Below are positions 1 through 12,057 of a DNA stretch of 64,000 nt, in pieces; the stretch's first letter is position 1; each line of letters starts with the position of its first letter. The notes under the pieces are model-generated. The model did not search any database. It saw nothing but the letters and a program-made list of their open reading frames with translations, and was not told the DNA's origin. A program made the position numbers and the translations under genes. Source of the DNA: Montifringilla adamsi (Eukaryota; Chordata; Aves; Passeriformes; Passeridae); contig JAGGNK010006448.1 in assembly GCA_017590115.1 (NCBI GenBank), positions 14,323,860 through 14,387,859 on the forward strand, given 5' to 3'.

Positions 1-410
1 TGGGTAGTCGGAGATATGCAGGCTGTCTGTGGTGTTATGTGCCTGGTTACAGGATGAAGCTCTGGGTCTGAGGAAGACATGGGAATGTTTTTGTTGTGGT
101 TTTGTGGGATTCTTCCACCTACCTCTTTTAAAACTGCTCCCCATCATAACCAACCAGTTATTTTGTTTTCTTTGTTGGTTTATTTTCTGGATTTGGGTAA
201 ACTCGTGACAGACTCTGTTGCCATGCAAGGGAATAAAAGCAGAAATCTCCCATTACCACCTTAATGCCAATGCCTGTTCCTTGCATTTACCCTCCCTTGG
301 GTCTAGGGAGGAAAACTAGTGAAGCAAACACCTCATCCTCCCTAGAGATGATAAGAAACCTCTGGGCTTATGTGATAAAAGGTTTTTCTTCTACTCTGAG
401 ATTGTGTTTG

Positions 411-497
411 TATAAAAACAAACAAACAAACAAACAAAAAAACCCAGACAAAAAACAAAACAAACCCCAAAACCCCAAAATACCCAAACCCACATTT
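411..497. repeat. A-rich (CAAA)n low-complexity tract
   Basis: A run of CAAA units grades into CCCCAAAA-like units. Such tracts recur in this window (6.7, 9.2 and 44.5 kb) with the same C/A bias. It may be a decayed poly-A tail or a plain microsatellite. Open frames crossing it on either strand are composition artefacts. Confidence 0.85.
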
Positions 498-3400
498 TTT
501 TAAAATATCTCCTTTTTGTTTTTTGAGTTTTAGGGCAGTCAGTGGAGATTATCTTTATGGACTCACCCCTCTTCTTCTTTCTGGGCTCTTTCTGCTGCTC
601 CACTTAAAGAGTAGGTGTAAATGTGATGTATACAAGGCCGTCAGTGAGACAGAGGATAAGCATACACTTAGAATTTTGCTGAGCCAAAATAGTCATTCCC
701 AGGCTAAGAAACAACTCAAATGCCCTGAGGACTGTGTGTTTATGTAGGCTATCACTGTTTCAGTCAAAGCTCAATTTTAGGAAGCACTAACCCCTAGTGT
801 ATGGAGAAAAAAGTTCTATCTTGCTACTTCCCTCAGTTGTTAACAATTATCATAATTCCAAGCAAGCTCCCAATTAGTGTGAGCTAAATATTCAACCTTC
901 CCTTCGTAGTTTCCTAAATGAGAATCTCTTAGTCTAAATAAACATAATACTTAGTTTCATTTAAATACAGATGAGATTCAGTGCTTACTTTTAAAATTAT
1001 TCCTAGAGACACTGTTAAAATACTTCATGCCTGATCCTTACCTAGCTGTTATATTCATCTAAAAGAGGTAAGTGTTTTAAAAAGAAAAAGATCTCTCTTC
1101 CATGGGCTCTTGTTTAATTTTTTTTTTAATAAAGTGTTACAGGCAGAGTGTGGAGAGCTTTTAAACTGATTATATAACCCACAGAAAGATCCATTCACTC
1201 CTTAGTCATCACTAACACTATTAAGGGAGCAGCTGCAATCCACACACCCATTTTTGCTTTTATCATGAAAACAGAACGAAATTTATCAGTTATCAAACAC
1301 AATGCCTTTCTGTATGAATAAATTATCTTGCTGTTATAACTTACAGAATGTTCCCATCTCTATTCATACCAAATGCATCAAGTCATTCGGATGACAGAAT
1401 GCTACAAAAATTATCTGAACTGTCAGGAAGCTGCGATGACTTATTGTATAAAAATTATTCCAATTTTTACCAACTCAAAACAGAAGGAAAAAGGGAAAAA
1501 AAGAGAAGCCTTTCAAGAATATTGGTCATATATAGTTCAGAGTGAATCATCACTGCCTAAATCATGTTTGTTCTTTCTAAGGAATCAATGCTTTACATCT
1601 TAACGACACTTGACAGGGAAGTCATGATCCCTTCTTTCAAACAAATCTCCCCCCAAAAAGCACTGTTTGAAATCCTGAAAGTATCAATAACTTTAACAAA
1701 TGAACTTACAGTAACAAATATCTTCTTACATTTTGCACTCAGATAATGTCACCCATTAAATGATGGAAAGCCTGAATGATTAGTCATATGTGAATATTTT
1801 TGCTTGTCATTTTTGCTGTGTCTCTGACAAGCTACACTCCAGCTGAAAGGAGCTACATGGATGAGGGAGAGGTATACTGAGCTTACTGATAGATCTGGAA
1901 ACTAGAAGAGATCTTTAACCTGTTTTTTATGATTCTGCAACTGAAATCTGGTCATGTGTGTTTGATAAATATTCACATAACTGAAAAGAATGTCTAAATC
2001 TACTAAATCTATAAAGGAAACACTATTTGTCTATTTTAGTGATTATAAAGCCAGTTCAAGGTTTATGTTCACACAGAATAGGGTAAGTCTTTTCAAAAAG
2101 ACTTTTCATAAAATACAATTGCAGTTTCTTAAATCTGTAAAAGAAAGTTAAAAATAAACTTTTTTTTTTTCTTTTCTGGAGACAGCAACTTCTTCCTTGT
2201 CAACTGCAAAAACTTCAAGCAGTTTTCACTTGAGCTGAGTCAACACAGATTGAGCTGAAGCATCTGGTCCTATGAAAGCTGCTGTGAGAGTTTGCAGAAT
2301 TTTAAATCCTATTTCAGGAGCATCGTGGTGACACTGTAATTATCACACTGCACTACTAAATAGGCTTGAGCTCCATTTTAAACACACAGAGCTTGTGCTC
2401 CAGCACAGCCCAGAAACAGTAAGATAGGCCTGTCTGGTGGTGTGGCTATTCCAGGAATGTCTCCTACAGCAGCACCCTCAGAGCTCTTCAGTTAACAACA
2501 AAAGAAATCATGAAATAGGCAATTATTAAATTACTCTATGGAGGAAAAAATAAAATCTTTCTAATCCCTCAATAATAATTAAAGTTTGGCTGATGCCTCA
2601 AAGTGTTGAGATGTGGAATTTTCCAAAGTCACAGAGGTGGATTCCCAGCATGTAGGCTACTGTCACAGCACCGAAGGCCACGGCTGAGGTACCAGCCCAG
2701 TTACTGGTGCTTCTTTCCAATCTCTGCTGTCTGTCTGATTGCTTTATACTTTGTATAAACCTTTTAACCCTAATTCATTTGACTACTGATATCCATTTAA
2801 ATTGTTGATTACATGAGTTTCCGGCAGTACAAATATTTAATTTGCCTTTCTTTTAGTTGTCCTTTAGTTTGCTTGCCCCTGCATCTCTGAGTAATCAGAG
2901 CTTTCAATCTACCTTTTTCATCCCTTTGCACTCTTTAGTCCCCATATCCTTTCTGAACTGAGTGGTCACAATCTTTTAAATAATTTTTCTTCCTTCATGA
3001 CTTCTCTGTTTCTGCTATTCCAGTATTTTGAAAAAAACCTCATCATTGATCTTCAGTCATATTCTTAACAGTGGAGAAAATCCCCTCACTGTCAGTAATA
3101 TTACAGAGTAATATTAATTGACATGGAGCACAGAATCCACCACATTGTTCCCAGGGAGAAAAAAAAAGGCTTTACTGTTTTGCCCCACATGCAACTAGGT
3201 CCCACGTACCTTCTCTTTCAGGCTCCACATGAGGAAGCCGGCCTGAAATGGAAGTGCCAGAAAAAGTATGGGACCTTTGCAGACCTTCGTGTGGCACCAG
3301 CTAACTGAAAAGTTTCAACCTTGTTGCATGTACTCACACAAACCACAGTCTTTGCATTTTACTTATAAATGTTAAAATGAAAATACCAGCCAAATGTGCT

Positions 3401-3745
3401 AAAGTTGGAAGGAATTCACTCCAATGCCTTTGACCTTGTGATCCATGACACACATCACCTATAATCAAGTTACAAAATGTACTCATTCTGCCTATAATTT
3501 CCTAAGTAGCATCTTGAAGCATCATCTTTTTGATGTGAACTTACAACATGACCTTCATTCCCTTAATGCCCTAGGAATTTTCTAGGGACAGCAGCAGACA
3601 GAACATACCACTGATAGCAAAAGGAACAATATTTGACCTTTCTGTTGTTATTAATAAACAAACAGCATGCCATTTCCTCAGCACAGCACACTGAAAGAAA
3701 AGATCTTTCTGTGCCATACACTGCCCTTTCCAAAGCCAGGGTACG

Positions 3746-3789
3746 TCCTTCCTTCCTTCCTTCCTTCCTTCCTTCCTTCCTTCCTTCCT
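3746..3789. repeat. (CCTT)n microsatellite
   Basis: About eleven tandem CCTT units, nearly uninterrupted. On the opposite strand it reads as AAGG, which creates an artefactual run of Glu-Gly-Arg-Lys repeats in a spurious open frame. A likely length polymorphism. Confidence 0.95.
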
Positions 3790-4482
3790 CATTTTTTCAA
3801 GTGACCTCTATCCTGTTTTTCTTGTATGCATAATTCCATCTTGCTCCTATCTAATTCCATTTTGTATGTGCATAATTCTCTATTAGTTTATTCCAGGGCA
3901 TGTTTAAAAATCTGTGTGGCTGTGCTGCTGTTGCACCAGTTATTTTAAAACTCTTTAATTTGTAAAGCACACCTCATTTTTCCTTATACTCTAACATTTT
4001 TCTGAAGTGATGCTCTCCTGAGTAATCACAGAATTACCTAAAGGAGTGTTTCTCCTGCACCAACCTTAACCCTGTTTCCTTTGATCAGACATTATCCAAA
4101 CTAAAAACAAGGCAGCTAAAAATCCTTCCAGATGATTACAGACAACATACAATATTGGGTCTTCTAAATGACAGACAAGACTTTAATGGGTCTGGTCTGC
4201 CTGTGTATAGAGATAAGTCAACTGCCAGGAAGGAGGTAAAGTGAGGCATCACCTGGACCTCTGCTACTCCAGTGTATGGTTCATCCATGAAAAAAACAGG
4301 AGCACATTGCCCTGATAGTGGGACAGAAATGTGGGAAATTCCCTTGATTCACCGAAGTTGAAGATGCAGTACCTCAGAAAAAGATTCTCTGCAATGCCAG
4401 TCTGTGCAAAAGAAGAACTTTTCCGTTAAACATCTTCATTTGTCTGCTAATATATAAAAGGAGTTCAAATGTTGAATCAGGT

Positions 4483-4620
4483 GACCCAGAGAGGTTATTG
4501 GCATCCTTGGTAATATTCAACATTGACCCTGAGCAACCTTATCTGGTCAGGCCCAAGCAGAAATTGAACCTGATGAATTCCACAGGCCCCATCCAACCTA
4601 AATTACCCCATGATTCTGTA
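4483..4620 (+). mobile_element. CR1 LINE, 3' fragment
   Basis: The sequence matches the order of the CR1 3' region as I know it: a segment resembling the usual wording around 'ttcaagacccgcctgga', then 'ctgagcaacct', a divergent 'ccatccaacct' and a terminal CATGATTCTGT. It is 5'-truncated and diverged, so it is an old insertion. CR1 is the dominant non-LTR retrotransposon of birds and typically leaves such short 3' pieces. Confidence 0.75.
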
Positions 4621-4623
4621 TCT

Positions 4624-7153
4624 TAGATGCTTCATTTTGGATGTATTGAAAGGCAAGTCTGCCTCAGACCTCCTCCCTAAAAGGACGCAAGTATCAGAGT
4701 ACATACAGTGCTTATAGAAGCCATGGAGTACAAATCAAAGACACAGAGTCTATAAACCCTCCAAGGCCACTGTGATTAGGGAATAATAAAATGCAAGGAG
4801 TTTTTGTTCCTTGAATCTACCACCTTCTCACAGGAAAACAGGAGATCTGTAAATTTATAATGACAGGGAGCTCTTGAAAAAACACTCCTTGTTTTCAGAT
4901 TTGGACAATCACAATCTTTCTTAAATTTCAAAATAATATCTTCTTATTGCCTATAGGAGTTTGTTTTGTATTTCCCATTGGAAGTATTTAAATATCTGAC
5001 TATTTTTCATGTTATATCACCTTAGCAGAGCTTGAACTCACAGAAGTCTTTGCTAAACTGGAACATGTTTTAAGTATGGAGACAGAAAATATGAGAATCC
5101 CTAATGGCTAAAAGGTTACTTGAAAGAAGAACAGAACTGGTATTCATTTGTAAAGGAGAACTGAGCTTTTAAAAGCTAAGACTAAATAAGGCTAATTCAG
5201 AATTATGAACTTCACATTCAAAGAGAAATCTAAAATAAAATGCTAAGATTCAAATTTTAAAAAATGAAGACATTCTAGATTTTCATGTGACCAGGCCTGT
5301 CTAAACATTCATTGGTTACAGCCAGAAAGTATTTGCAAAAGCCATTGCAACATGAGCCTGCACGCAAAATGTAAAATGCAGAATGCAAATAGTAGGAGTT
5401 GTCATTAATCACTTTTCATGCAACTGGCAAGGCCATCTAAACACAGGAGACACCTATGGCAAACACTATTACTATGAAGCTTTAAAGAAGTGAAGTAAGG
5501 AGGCTTTTAGTCAAGCAAATACCACCCCCTAAATCTGTCTATAACAAGGACTGATTTTCTCCTCTATGTTTCTCATCAGAGCATACATTAGTGGGAAGAA
5601 ATTACAGTACTGTGCAGATGGTTCCTCCCTGCCAAAATGAGGCATTTAGGGGAGAAGAAAATAGAAGTTGCCTACTAAGGCATTTGTTTCCTTCTAGTAG
5701 TTTTGGGTAAAAGTAGGAAAAATACTTATATAACAGATAATCCACCAAGAAAAGTACAAAGTACAGGTACAGCCTGCCTTTGATACTCTAATGCATTAAA
5801 ACCCCTAAAAGTGAAATTAGTGTGTGCACACATCTTTGTTAACAAAAATTTAATGTTGTGTTTTTAATTAGAGGTGATAACACAGTCAAAACCTATTTTA
5901 ATGATTGAGACAAAAATCCTTCCTGGATGTGAGTGTTGTAGTCTAAAGTGATGACAGTACTAAAGTGATGGGTTCATCTACACAGCTGATAAACATGAAA
6001 GGAACCTAGATGGGCTTATTTTCCCTAGAAATGTCTGCAAAGGAATGGTTTTCTGACAAGGCCTTTATCAACTTTCTAATACAGAAAATCACAAAGACCC
6101 CTTATTAAATAAGGATAAGTTCTAGAAGTGAGGTCAGAAGAAATGTGAGCATCTGTCGAAGAGCTTACAGGGAAATGTCACTTTAAAACCCTGTAGCATA
6201 TAAAATACATTAAACAAGATGAAAGGCAACAAATGTGTTTAATTTTAATGTGCCTAATCTTTGAGGCCAAAAAGCCTACTTCAGTTTCTAGGGTGGGTTT
6301 TCTGTTATGTGTGTGGGCAGACATATCAGCCATATATCAGCACTGGGGAAAAAAAAGACAAAAACATAAAGAAAAACCAAATCACTTAGAATTTTCTTTA
6401 AAATTCTCTCATAGCTTCTAATTCAAAACTCTAATTGAAGCAAAGACTTGTGTTTAAATAAAGCTAGTTTTGTGTCTCCCGGGAAATCTACATTTCCAAA
6501 GCAGAATGTAGGGTAAATTATGAGGTTAGTGATGTCCAAAAGGAAAAGAGGAATTACAGAAGCAGAGGCAGGTTATACAAGAGGAAAATTCCTCTGTTAC
6601 TAGTATCAATTCCTTCCTTTCAATGACTAAAACTATGGCAATGCATCAATTTTTATGGTAGGGTACCAGCCTAGCAAAAAAAAAAAAAAAAAACCAAAAC
6701 CAAAAACAAAACAAAACAAAACAAAAAAAAACCACAAAAACAAAAACGAGCAAAACAAACAAAACAACATGAAAAACCCAAAACAAAACCAACCAAAACC
6801 CAAAAAAATTAGCTAAAAAGACAGCATACAGACCCTTTGCCTAGTGTGGACAAAAACAAAACAAAACAATCCTTTTTCTAATCCTTTTTTTGTGCTTTAA
6901 ACGGTGTCTGGTGACTCAAGGAGAATTCCAATTTAGAAAAGCTATCAAATTAAATAATGTGGTTCTAACCTATGCATATTTTCCAGAAAGGTACAGTGTC
7001 TAGATCTGAAAACATAAGGAAGCAGAAAATACAGTTCTTAATAATTTCTTCCATCTATCAGGCATCTTGATCACTAACAAAATTATACCTATTTTGGACT
7101 TTGTCCAGTCTCAACTATCACATATTAGTTTATCCTATGCCTTTGAGTCATTG
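4624..7153. other. AT-rich non-coding stretch, no gene recognised
   Basis: No coding sequence, RNA gene or transposon could be identified here other than the A-rich tract at 6,678-6,868. Open frames are at most about 62 codons, as expected by chance. Confidence 0.6.
6678..6868. repeat. A-rich tract, poly-A followed by (CAAAA)n
   Basis: Starts with a run of 17 or more adenines and continues as irregular CAAAA/CCAAAA units for nearly 200 bp. The poly-A start followed by decayed C/A units could be the relic of a retroposed tail, but no identifiable retroposon body lies directly upstream. Confidence 0.85.
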
Positions 7154-7795
7154 AATAGAATCATAGAATGGCTTGGGTTGGAAGGGACCACAAAGGTCAT
7201 CTAGTTCCAACCTCCCTCTGAGGACAGGGACACCTTCTGCTAGACCAATTTGCTCAACCTGGCCTTAAACACTTCAAGGGATAGGGCATCCAAAATTTCT
7301 CTGGGCAATCTGTTTCAATGCCTTACCACTCTCATAGGGAAGAATTTGTTTCCTAATATCTGATCTAAACCTACTGCCTTGCAGTTTAAAGCCACTCCAT
7401 TGTCCTATCACCACACACCCTTGTAAAAAGTTCCTCTCCATCTTTCTTGCAGGCTCCTTTCAGGTACTGGAAGGTTGCAATTAGGTCACTCCAAAATCTT
7501 TTCCAGTCTGAACAATCCCAATCCCCTCAGCTTTTCCTTACAGGAGAGGGGTTCCATCCCTCTAATCATCTTGGTAGCCTCCTCCGGACTTTCTTCAGCA
7601 GCTCCATGTCCTTCCTGAGCTGGGAACTCCAGAGCTGGATGCAGCACTGCAGGTGGGGTCTCAGCAGACCAGACCAGAGCAGAGCAGAGGGATTCTGCCC
7701 CTCTGCTGCCCACACTGCTTTTGAAGACCTACCTTTCTGCAGATCCCTCCTTTCTGTAAATATGGTCTCCATCCTATGTCCCAGAGCATATTTGC
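7154..7795 (-). mobile_element. CR1 LINE, about 640 bp 3' fragment
   Basis: The + strand begins with the reverse complement of the CR1 3' terminus (AATCATAGAATGG, then 'gttggaaggga') and continues through the typical antisense CR1 order ('cctggcctt', 'cttcaaggga', 'gagctggatgcagc'). On the minus strand the frame at 7,486-7,713 contains residues EKLRGLGLFRLEK, close to the conserved C-terminal CR1 ORF2 motif (LGLFSLEKR). The element is 5'-truncated and its ORF2 remnant is broken. It is the longest CR1 copy in the window. Confidence 0.92.
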
Positions 7796-8098
7796 TCTAG
7801 CAGACAGACGTTCCCAAACAATCCGAGTCATGCCCTGTGATCATGCTTCCGAGAAGGTGCAGCTCTCCTACATGACCTGTTTATTTTTATTTGTATTAAA
7901 TAAACAGTAACTTTTAAATTTAATCTTCAAAGTTTATCAAACCAAAACAAGCAACTTCTCAGGTCTCAATATACTTTGAACAATCTATTTTTCCTGAATT
8001 ATGCTAACAATTTCATATTTTTCATTCCATTTTGGATTGATACTTTTGCCAAAATTTCTTTAGTTCTTGATCTATTAAATGGAAAATAAATGTCCCAC

Positions 8099-8255
8099 CG
8101 CTTAGTCACACACAACCCTATGGGGCCAGATGAGACTCACTGCAGAGTACAACAGGAGCTGGTGGAAGGGCTCACTAAGCCATTTTCCATCATTTACCAG
8201 CAGTCCTGGTTCACTTGTAGTACTCGCATTTCAAGAGCCAATGACCAAGAGAAGG
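8099..8255 (+). pseudogene. CR1 ORF2 reverse-transcriptase fragment
   Basis: The + strand translation contains NPMGPDETH, then ELVEGLTKPFSIIYQQSW. This corresponds to the conserved CR1 ORF2 segment around 'ELA..LAKPLSIIYQQSW' in the reverse-transcriptase domain. The match is clear over roughly 45 residues and then decays. It has no CR1 3' end nearby and lies in the opposite orientation to the 7.15-7.8 kb copy, so it is an independent internal fragment. It was found from the protein motif; at DNA level it is well diverged. Confidence 0.8.
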
Positions 8256-9175
8256 AAGTAATTTTCATAAAGTTAAGGGGTATAAAATAAAAAGCTCCAA
8301 ATGTCAAGTGATTATAAGATATTTCAGCTACATATGCAAAATACGTGACATATGCTTAATCTCTAAAATTATTAGAGATTATATAATTCTCCTCGAAAAG
8401 CTTTTTTCGCAGTGTGCAGGACTTGGAGCTATTCTCAGGTTTCTCCTCTTAAAGAAGCTGAAATCGATTTAAGAAATACCTACAAGCCACTAAGTAACAG
8501 TGACAAAAAAACAATTAAGTTCTATTTCCTCCATGGAATAATCATAGCATAAAAGGACACTGTTGCACCAGTCTTCTGAGAGGAGTATTTAAAAAAAAAG
8601 TGAAGAAATTAAATGAAAAGACACAGAAGGAGATTGAATACACTAAACACTTTAACCACAGTTTGAAGAAACTCAGGATTTTTTAATAGTTTAGGTGGTA
8701 AAATACCAATATTTGTATTTTTAAATAGGACCAAAGGAGAAAGAAAAGAGAAATGGGAAAGGAGTGAGTATTTCTATGCTTTAGAGAATAGGTACTTAAT
8801 TTTAGGCAATAGAAATAAGTAGTCAATAGGAAGAAATTATCACAGATAAAATGTTCATGAGAGAAGAACATGGACATCCTGCAGAAGAGCTTAGTGAAGA
8901 CACCTGCTCACCCTGCAAATCAATAAAACAAGCAATCCTGGGATACAATCTGAAAAAAAAGTAAAAAAGTAATTTTGGATTTGATTATAAAGCTTGAGCA
9001 TGAACCAGTACAGCCTTAATTGGAACACCATGTTTTGTTCTCTGAAAGGGAAGAAGAGCAACAGAGAGTGCAGGCAATTCCCTCCACCCCAAGCCTGTAG
9101 AGCCACAGAAAGACCAGAAGATACGGTGAAGAAAGATATTAGGATAAAAGTGGGAGATACTTCAAGGAGGTAGAC

Positions 9176-9268
9176 AAAAAAAACCAAACAAAAATAAAAA
9201 CAAAAACAAAACAAAACAAACAAACAAAACAAAAAAAAAACAAACCACAACCAAAAAAAAAAAAAACC
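9176..9268. repeat. A-rich (CAAAA)n tract
   Basis: Irregular CAAAA and CAAACAAA units ending in a run of As. It has the same style as the tract at 6.7 kb. No retroposon body was recognised upstream. Confidence 0.85.
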
Positions 9269-10487
9269 CACCAAATTTTTCAAAGGGAGGGAATGCATGA
9301 GAAAGTAAATCTTATGTCCACTTTCTTATTTGTTGTGATAAAGGGCAATAAAAAGACTGAATAGCCATAAAATTAAAATAAAATTTTCAATGAAATGTTG
9401 CATAAATCCATAGATCTCTCTTCTGCTGTAGAGGCTAGAATTTATAGTTCACAAAGAAAAAGCACTTTTTTAGATAACACTTCAATTCTGCACATAAAGG
9501 TTCATAAAGAGTTTTGGAAAAGTTTAGGTATTAGCACTTCCTAGATTAAGGGGCAGAGTCAAAAATGCTTGTTTTATAATTAAAAAGTTGAAGATATAGT
9601 TGAGCATCCTGGGCCAACTGGGTCTTAGCAGTAAATGACAGATAGTGCAGGGCCCTTGAAAGGGAAGATAAAAGATGCCACAGAGAGATGAAGAGTCCAG
9701 GAATACAGACCAAGTAAGTGCTTAGAAAAATAACTTTGTGTCAGCTGCGTGTACTCTGCAAGGCCTACTACAAATACAGGCGAATGAGAAGGAGAAAGTC
9801 CCAAGAGACAAAACAGCAAACAAGATCATCAAGGTCATATTGTGCCCAAATATTTGCATTGTACAATCAGGACACATAACCTTGTGTTGTGGGACAGTGT
9901 ATTCTCTCTCCAATAAATTCTATTAACAATTCATTGAACATGTTCAAATCTCAGCAGAAAAAACCTAACATTTCAAGTAAACACTGGAATTTGATAGCTA
10001 CATTATATATATGTGGCAAAAGTCTTCTGCTGCATGTTAGGATTTAAGTTTTGATGCAGGTATAACATTGAACACTGTACAATATTCCTTAGAGGTCCCT
10101 CTGTATTAGATATCCCAGTTCCTCATGGAAACCTGTTTCCCAGGGGCTAAGACTCCAGGTATAAATTTAATTACCGTTCAGAGGAAACAGCCCATGGTGC
10201 CACAAAGTGTGCTCATAAAGCTGTGTTTAGGAAACAGGTAATTGGGAGAATGTGGCAGTGTAAAATGCTGCCCAGCCTCCAGTACTCCTGCGTGGCAGCC
10301 CTTCACAGTGCTGCACGTGAACCAAAATTGCTCACTAAGTTGGTACTATTCTGCCTCAACTCATTAATGAGAATCTGTTGAGAAATAACCATTTTAGACA
10401 AAGAGATCTCAGATTTTCTCATGGACTCAATGGAAACAGTATGTTTCCTCTTTGGTGATCTTCTCTCTCTTTGTCTTTCAAACCTGC

Positions 10488-10527
10488 TTTTTTTTCTCTC
10501 TTTTTTTTTTTCTTTTTTTTTTTCCCC
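10488..10527. repeat. Poly-T/polypyrimidine tract
   Basis: Three T-runs separated by CTC or C and followed by CCCC. Read on the minus strand it gives the poly-Lys portion of a spurious 71-codon frame. No acceptor-like CAG closes the tract, so it is not called as a splice site. Confidence 0.85.
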
Positions 10528-11594
10528 TTCACTCTACCTTTGAGAATGAGGCAGGAAAATATTGACTGGTCTTTGTGTTGAGTCACACAGTCACTGCAGA
10601 TGGAGTAGAACAAAATTATCATGATAAAACACATTTCTGGATCAAGTCATTGATCACCATTCCTGCCTCCTACAATTCAGGTAAAATTCACACAGTCTAA
10701 CATAGGAATATGATGTTAGACAGTGAGGTCTGAGCAAACTAGCCTGATCACTCTTTATCCAATGGAAATAATCTAGCATTTGCAAAGAGGAATCCAGCTC
10801 AGCCCAAACAATGTGTCTAAAAATGGTCAAATGAAATACTTTCTGAAATTGCCCATTTCCCTCTATCAGCTATGAAACTAAATTAGGACTACCAGAACAA
10901 ATTTAGAGGTTTAATTCTATCATGTCTAGACCAGGAAATGAGGCAAAACCTCCTTCTCATTTCTATATGTCTACCCAGAATATTCTAACATACGCTTAAA
11001 CTTCTTCCTTCCCTTCAGCTTTTTAAAGCTTGTTATTCTGGGTGCATGCTAATTGTCATAGAACTGGTCCAAACTCAACAAGGGAGTGGGAAAAGGAACA
11101 CACTGAACATCCATCTGCTTACCCCTTGCAGATCTTTGTAGGATGTCCTGACACTGAATAAAATTTTTGGCACCAAAGCCTTTGAAATTTCCAAAACCAA
11201 ATACCAAGATTGGATCCCACTTTCTTATGCCCACACTCTGATTTCTCCTAAGAAAATGCATGCTGCATTGATTTATCCTTTTCTTGTCATCTGACAATAT
11301 ACCAAAAGGTCTCATTTCAGTCACTTTCAAGTCAGCTTCTACAAAATATGTTTTTAAACAAAAAACACTTCATTTGTGTCACCTCACTTAGAATTCAAGT
11401 AGTGTATGTCCTCAGATGAGTCAGCTCATGGGGCCCAGAAGCTCTTGAATCAAGGCTTGAGCTCCAATATATTTTCATAGGAGCAGAGCAAGACATCCCA
11501 GCTCTGAACTGAGCACCTGCCTCAGCACAACCTGTGTCACTGATGCACCAGCCCATCTCCCATGGAAGCCCAACACTACAGTTCAAATGGCAAA

Positions 11595-11856
11595 CTTAGA
11601 CTGAAAATTAAAAAGCATTTCTTTGGCAACAGGGTGGTTGAAAACTGGAACAGCTTCCTGTAGGGGGGATCGATTCCCAACGTCTGTCAGTGTGTAAGAG
11701 GCATTTGGACAATGCCCTTAGCAACACACTTTAACTTTTGGTCATCTCTGAATTGGTCAGACAGTTGGACTAGATGACTCTTGTAGGTCCCTTCCAACTG
11801 AAATTGTATTTTATTATATTGTATTGTATTGTATTCTATTCTACCCTATTCTATTC
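11595..11856 (+). mobile_element. CR1 LINE 3' end with (ATTGT)n/(ATTCT)n tail
   Basis: Characteristic CR1 3' wording is present on the + strand: 'gaaaactggaacagcttcct', then 'catttggacaatgc', 'ttggactagatgactc' and 'ggtcccttccaactgaaat'. It is followed at about 11,803-11,856 by a pentanucleotide microsatellite that grades from ATTGT to ATTCT. Pentamer tails of this type follow CR1 copies in bird genomes. The sequence resembles the copy at 17.6 kb and is probably the same subfamily. Confidence 0.88.
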
Positions 11857-12011
11857 AAAATATCCCTTTGCTTTGCTGATATAAATTGTATTTACACTTC
11901 TAAGATGTATACGCTTATTGTTCTTATGACATTCTATGGAATCTTTTTACTATCAGAAATTAAGTCAGAAGAGATACAATTCACCTTATTCTTCCCTTCC
12001 CTTGCCTCCAT

Positions 12012-12057
12012 TAAAAAAAAAAAAAAAAAAAAAAAAAACCCCAAAAAAAAAAAAAAA
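12012..12057. repeat. Poly-A tract
   Basis: About 45 bp, almost all A with a short CCCC interruption. It lies roughly 155 bp downstream of a CR1 tail but is not part of it. Possibly a retroposed tail; no parent sequence was recognised upstream. Confidence 0.9.

Larger units (their letters stand above)
1..4482. other. AT-rich non-coding stretch, no gene recognised
   Basis: Apart from the simple repeats listed separately, this stretch shows no recognisable gene or transposon. Open frames are short and lack recognisable domains. One acceptor-like sequence (pyrimidine-containing tract ending in CAG at about 1,346) precedes a 65-codon open frame at 1,348-1,545, but nothing ties it to a known protein. 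Treated as intergenic or intronic DNA. Confidence 0.6.
7800..11589. other. Non-coding stretch with CR1 debris and A-rich tracts
   Basis: Apart from the reverse-transcriptase scrap at about 8.1-8.26 kb and the low-complexity tracts listed separately, no gene is recognised. The 135-codon minus-strand frame at 8,891-9,298 owes its length to the A-rich tract, read as Phe-rich protein, and is not accepted as coding. Confidence 0.6.

Noticed and set aside
8891..9298. 135-codon minus-strand frame rich in Phe and Leu
   Set aside because: Its length comes from the A-rich tract at 9,176-9,268 read as TTT/TTG codons. It has no motif or splice signals.
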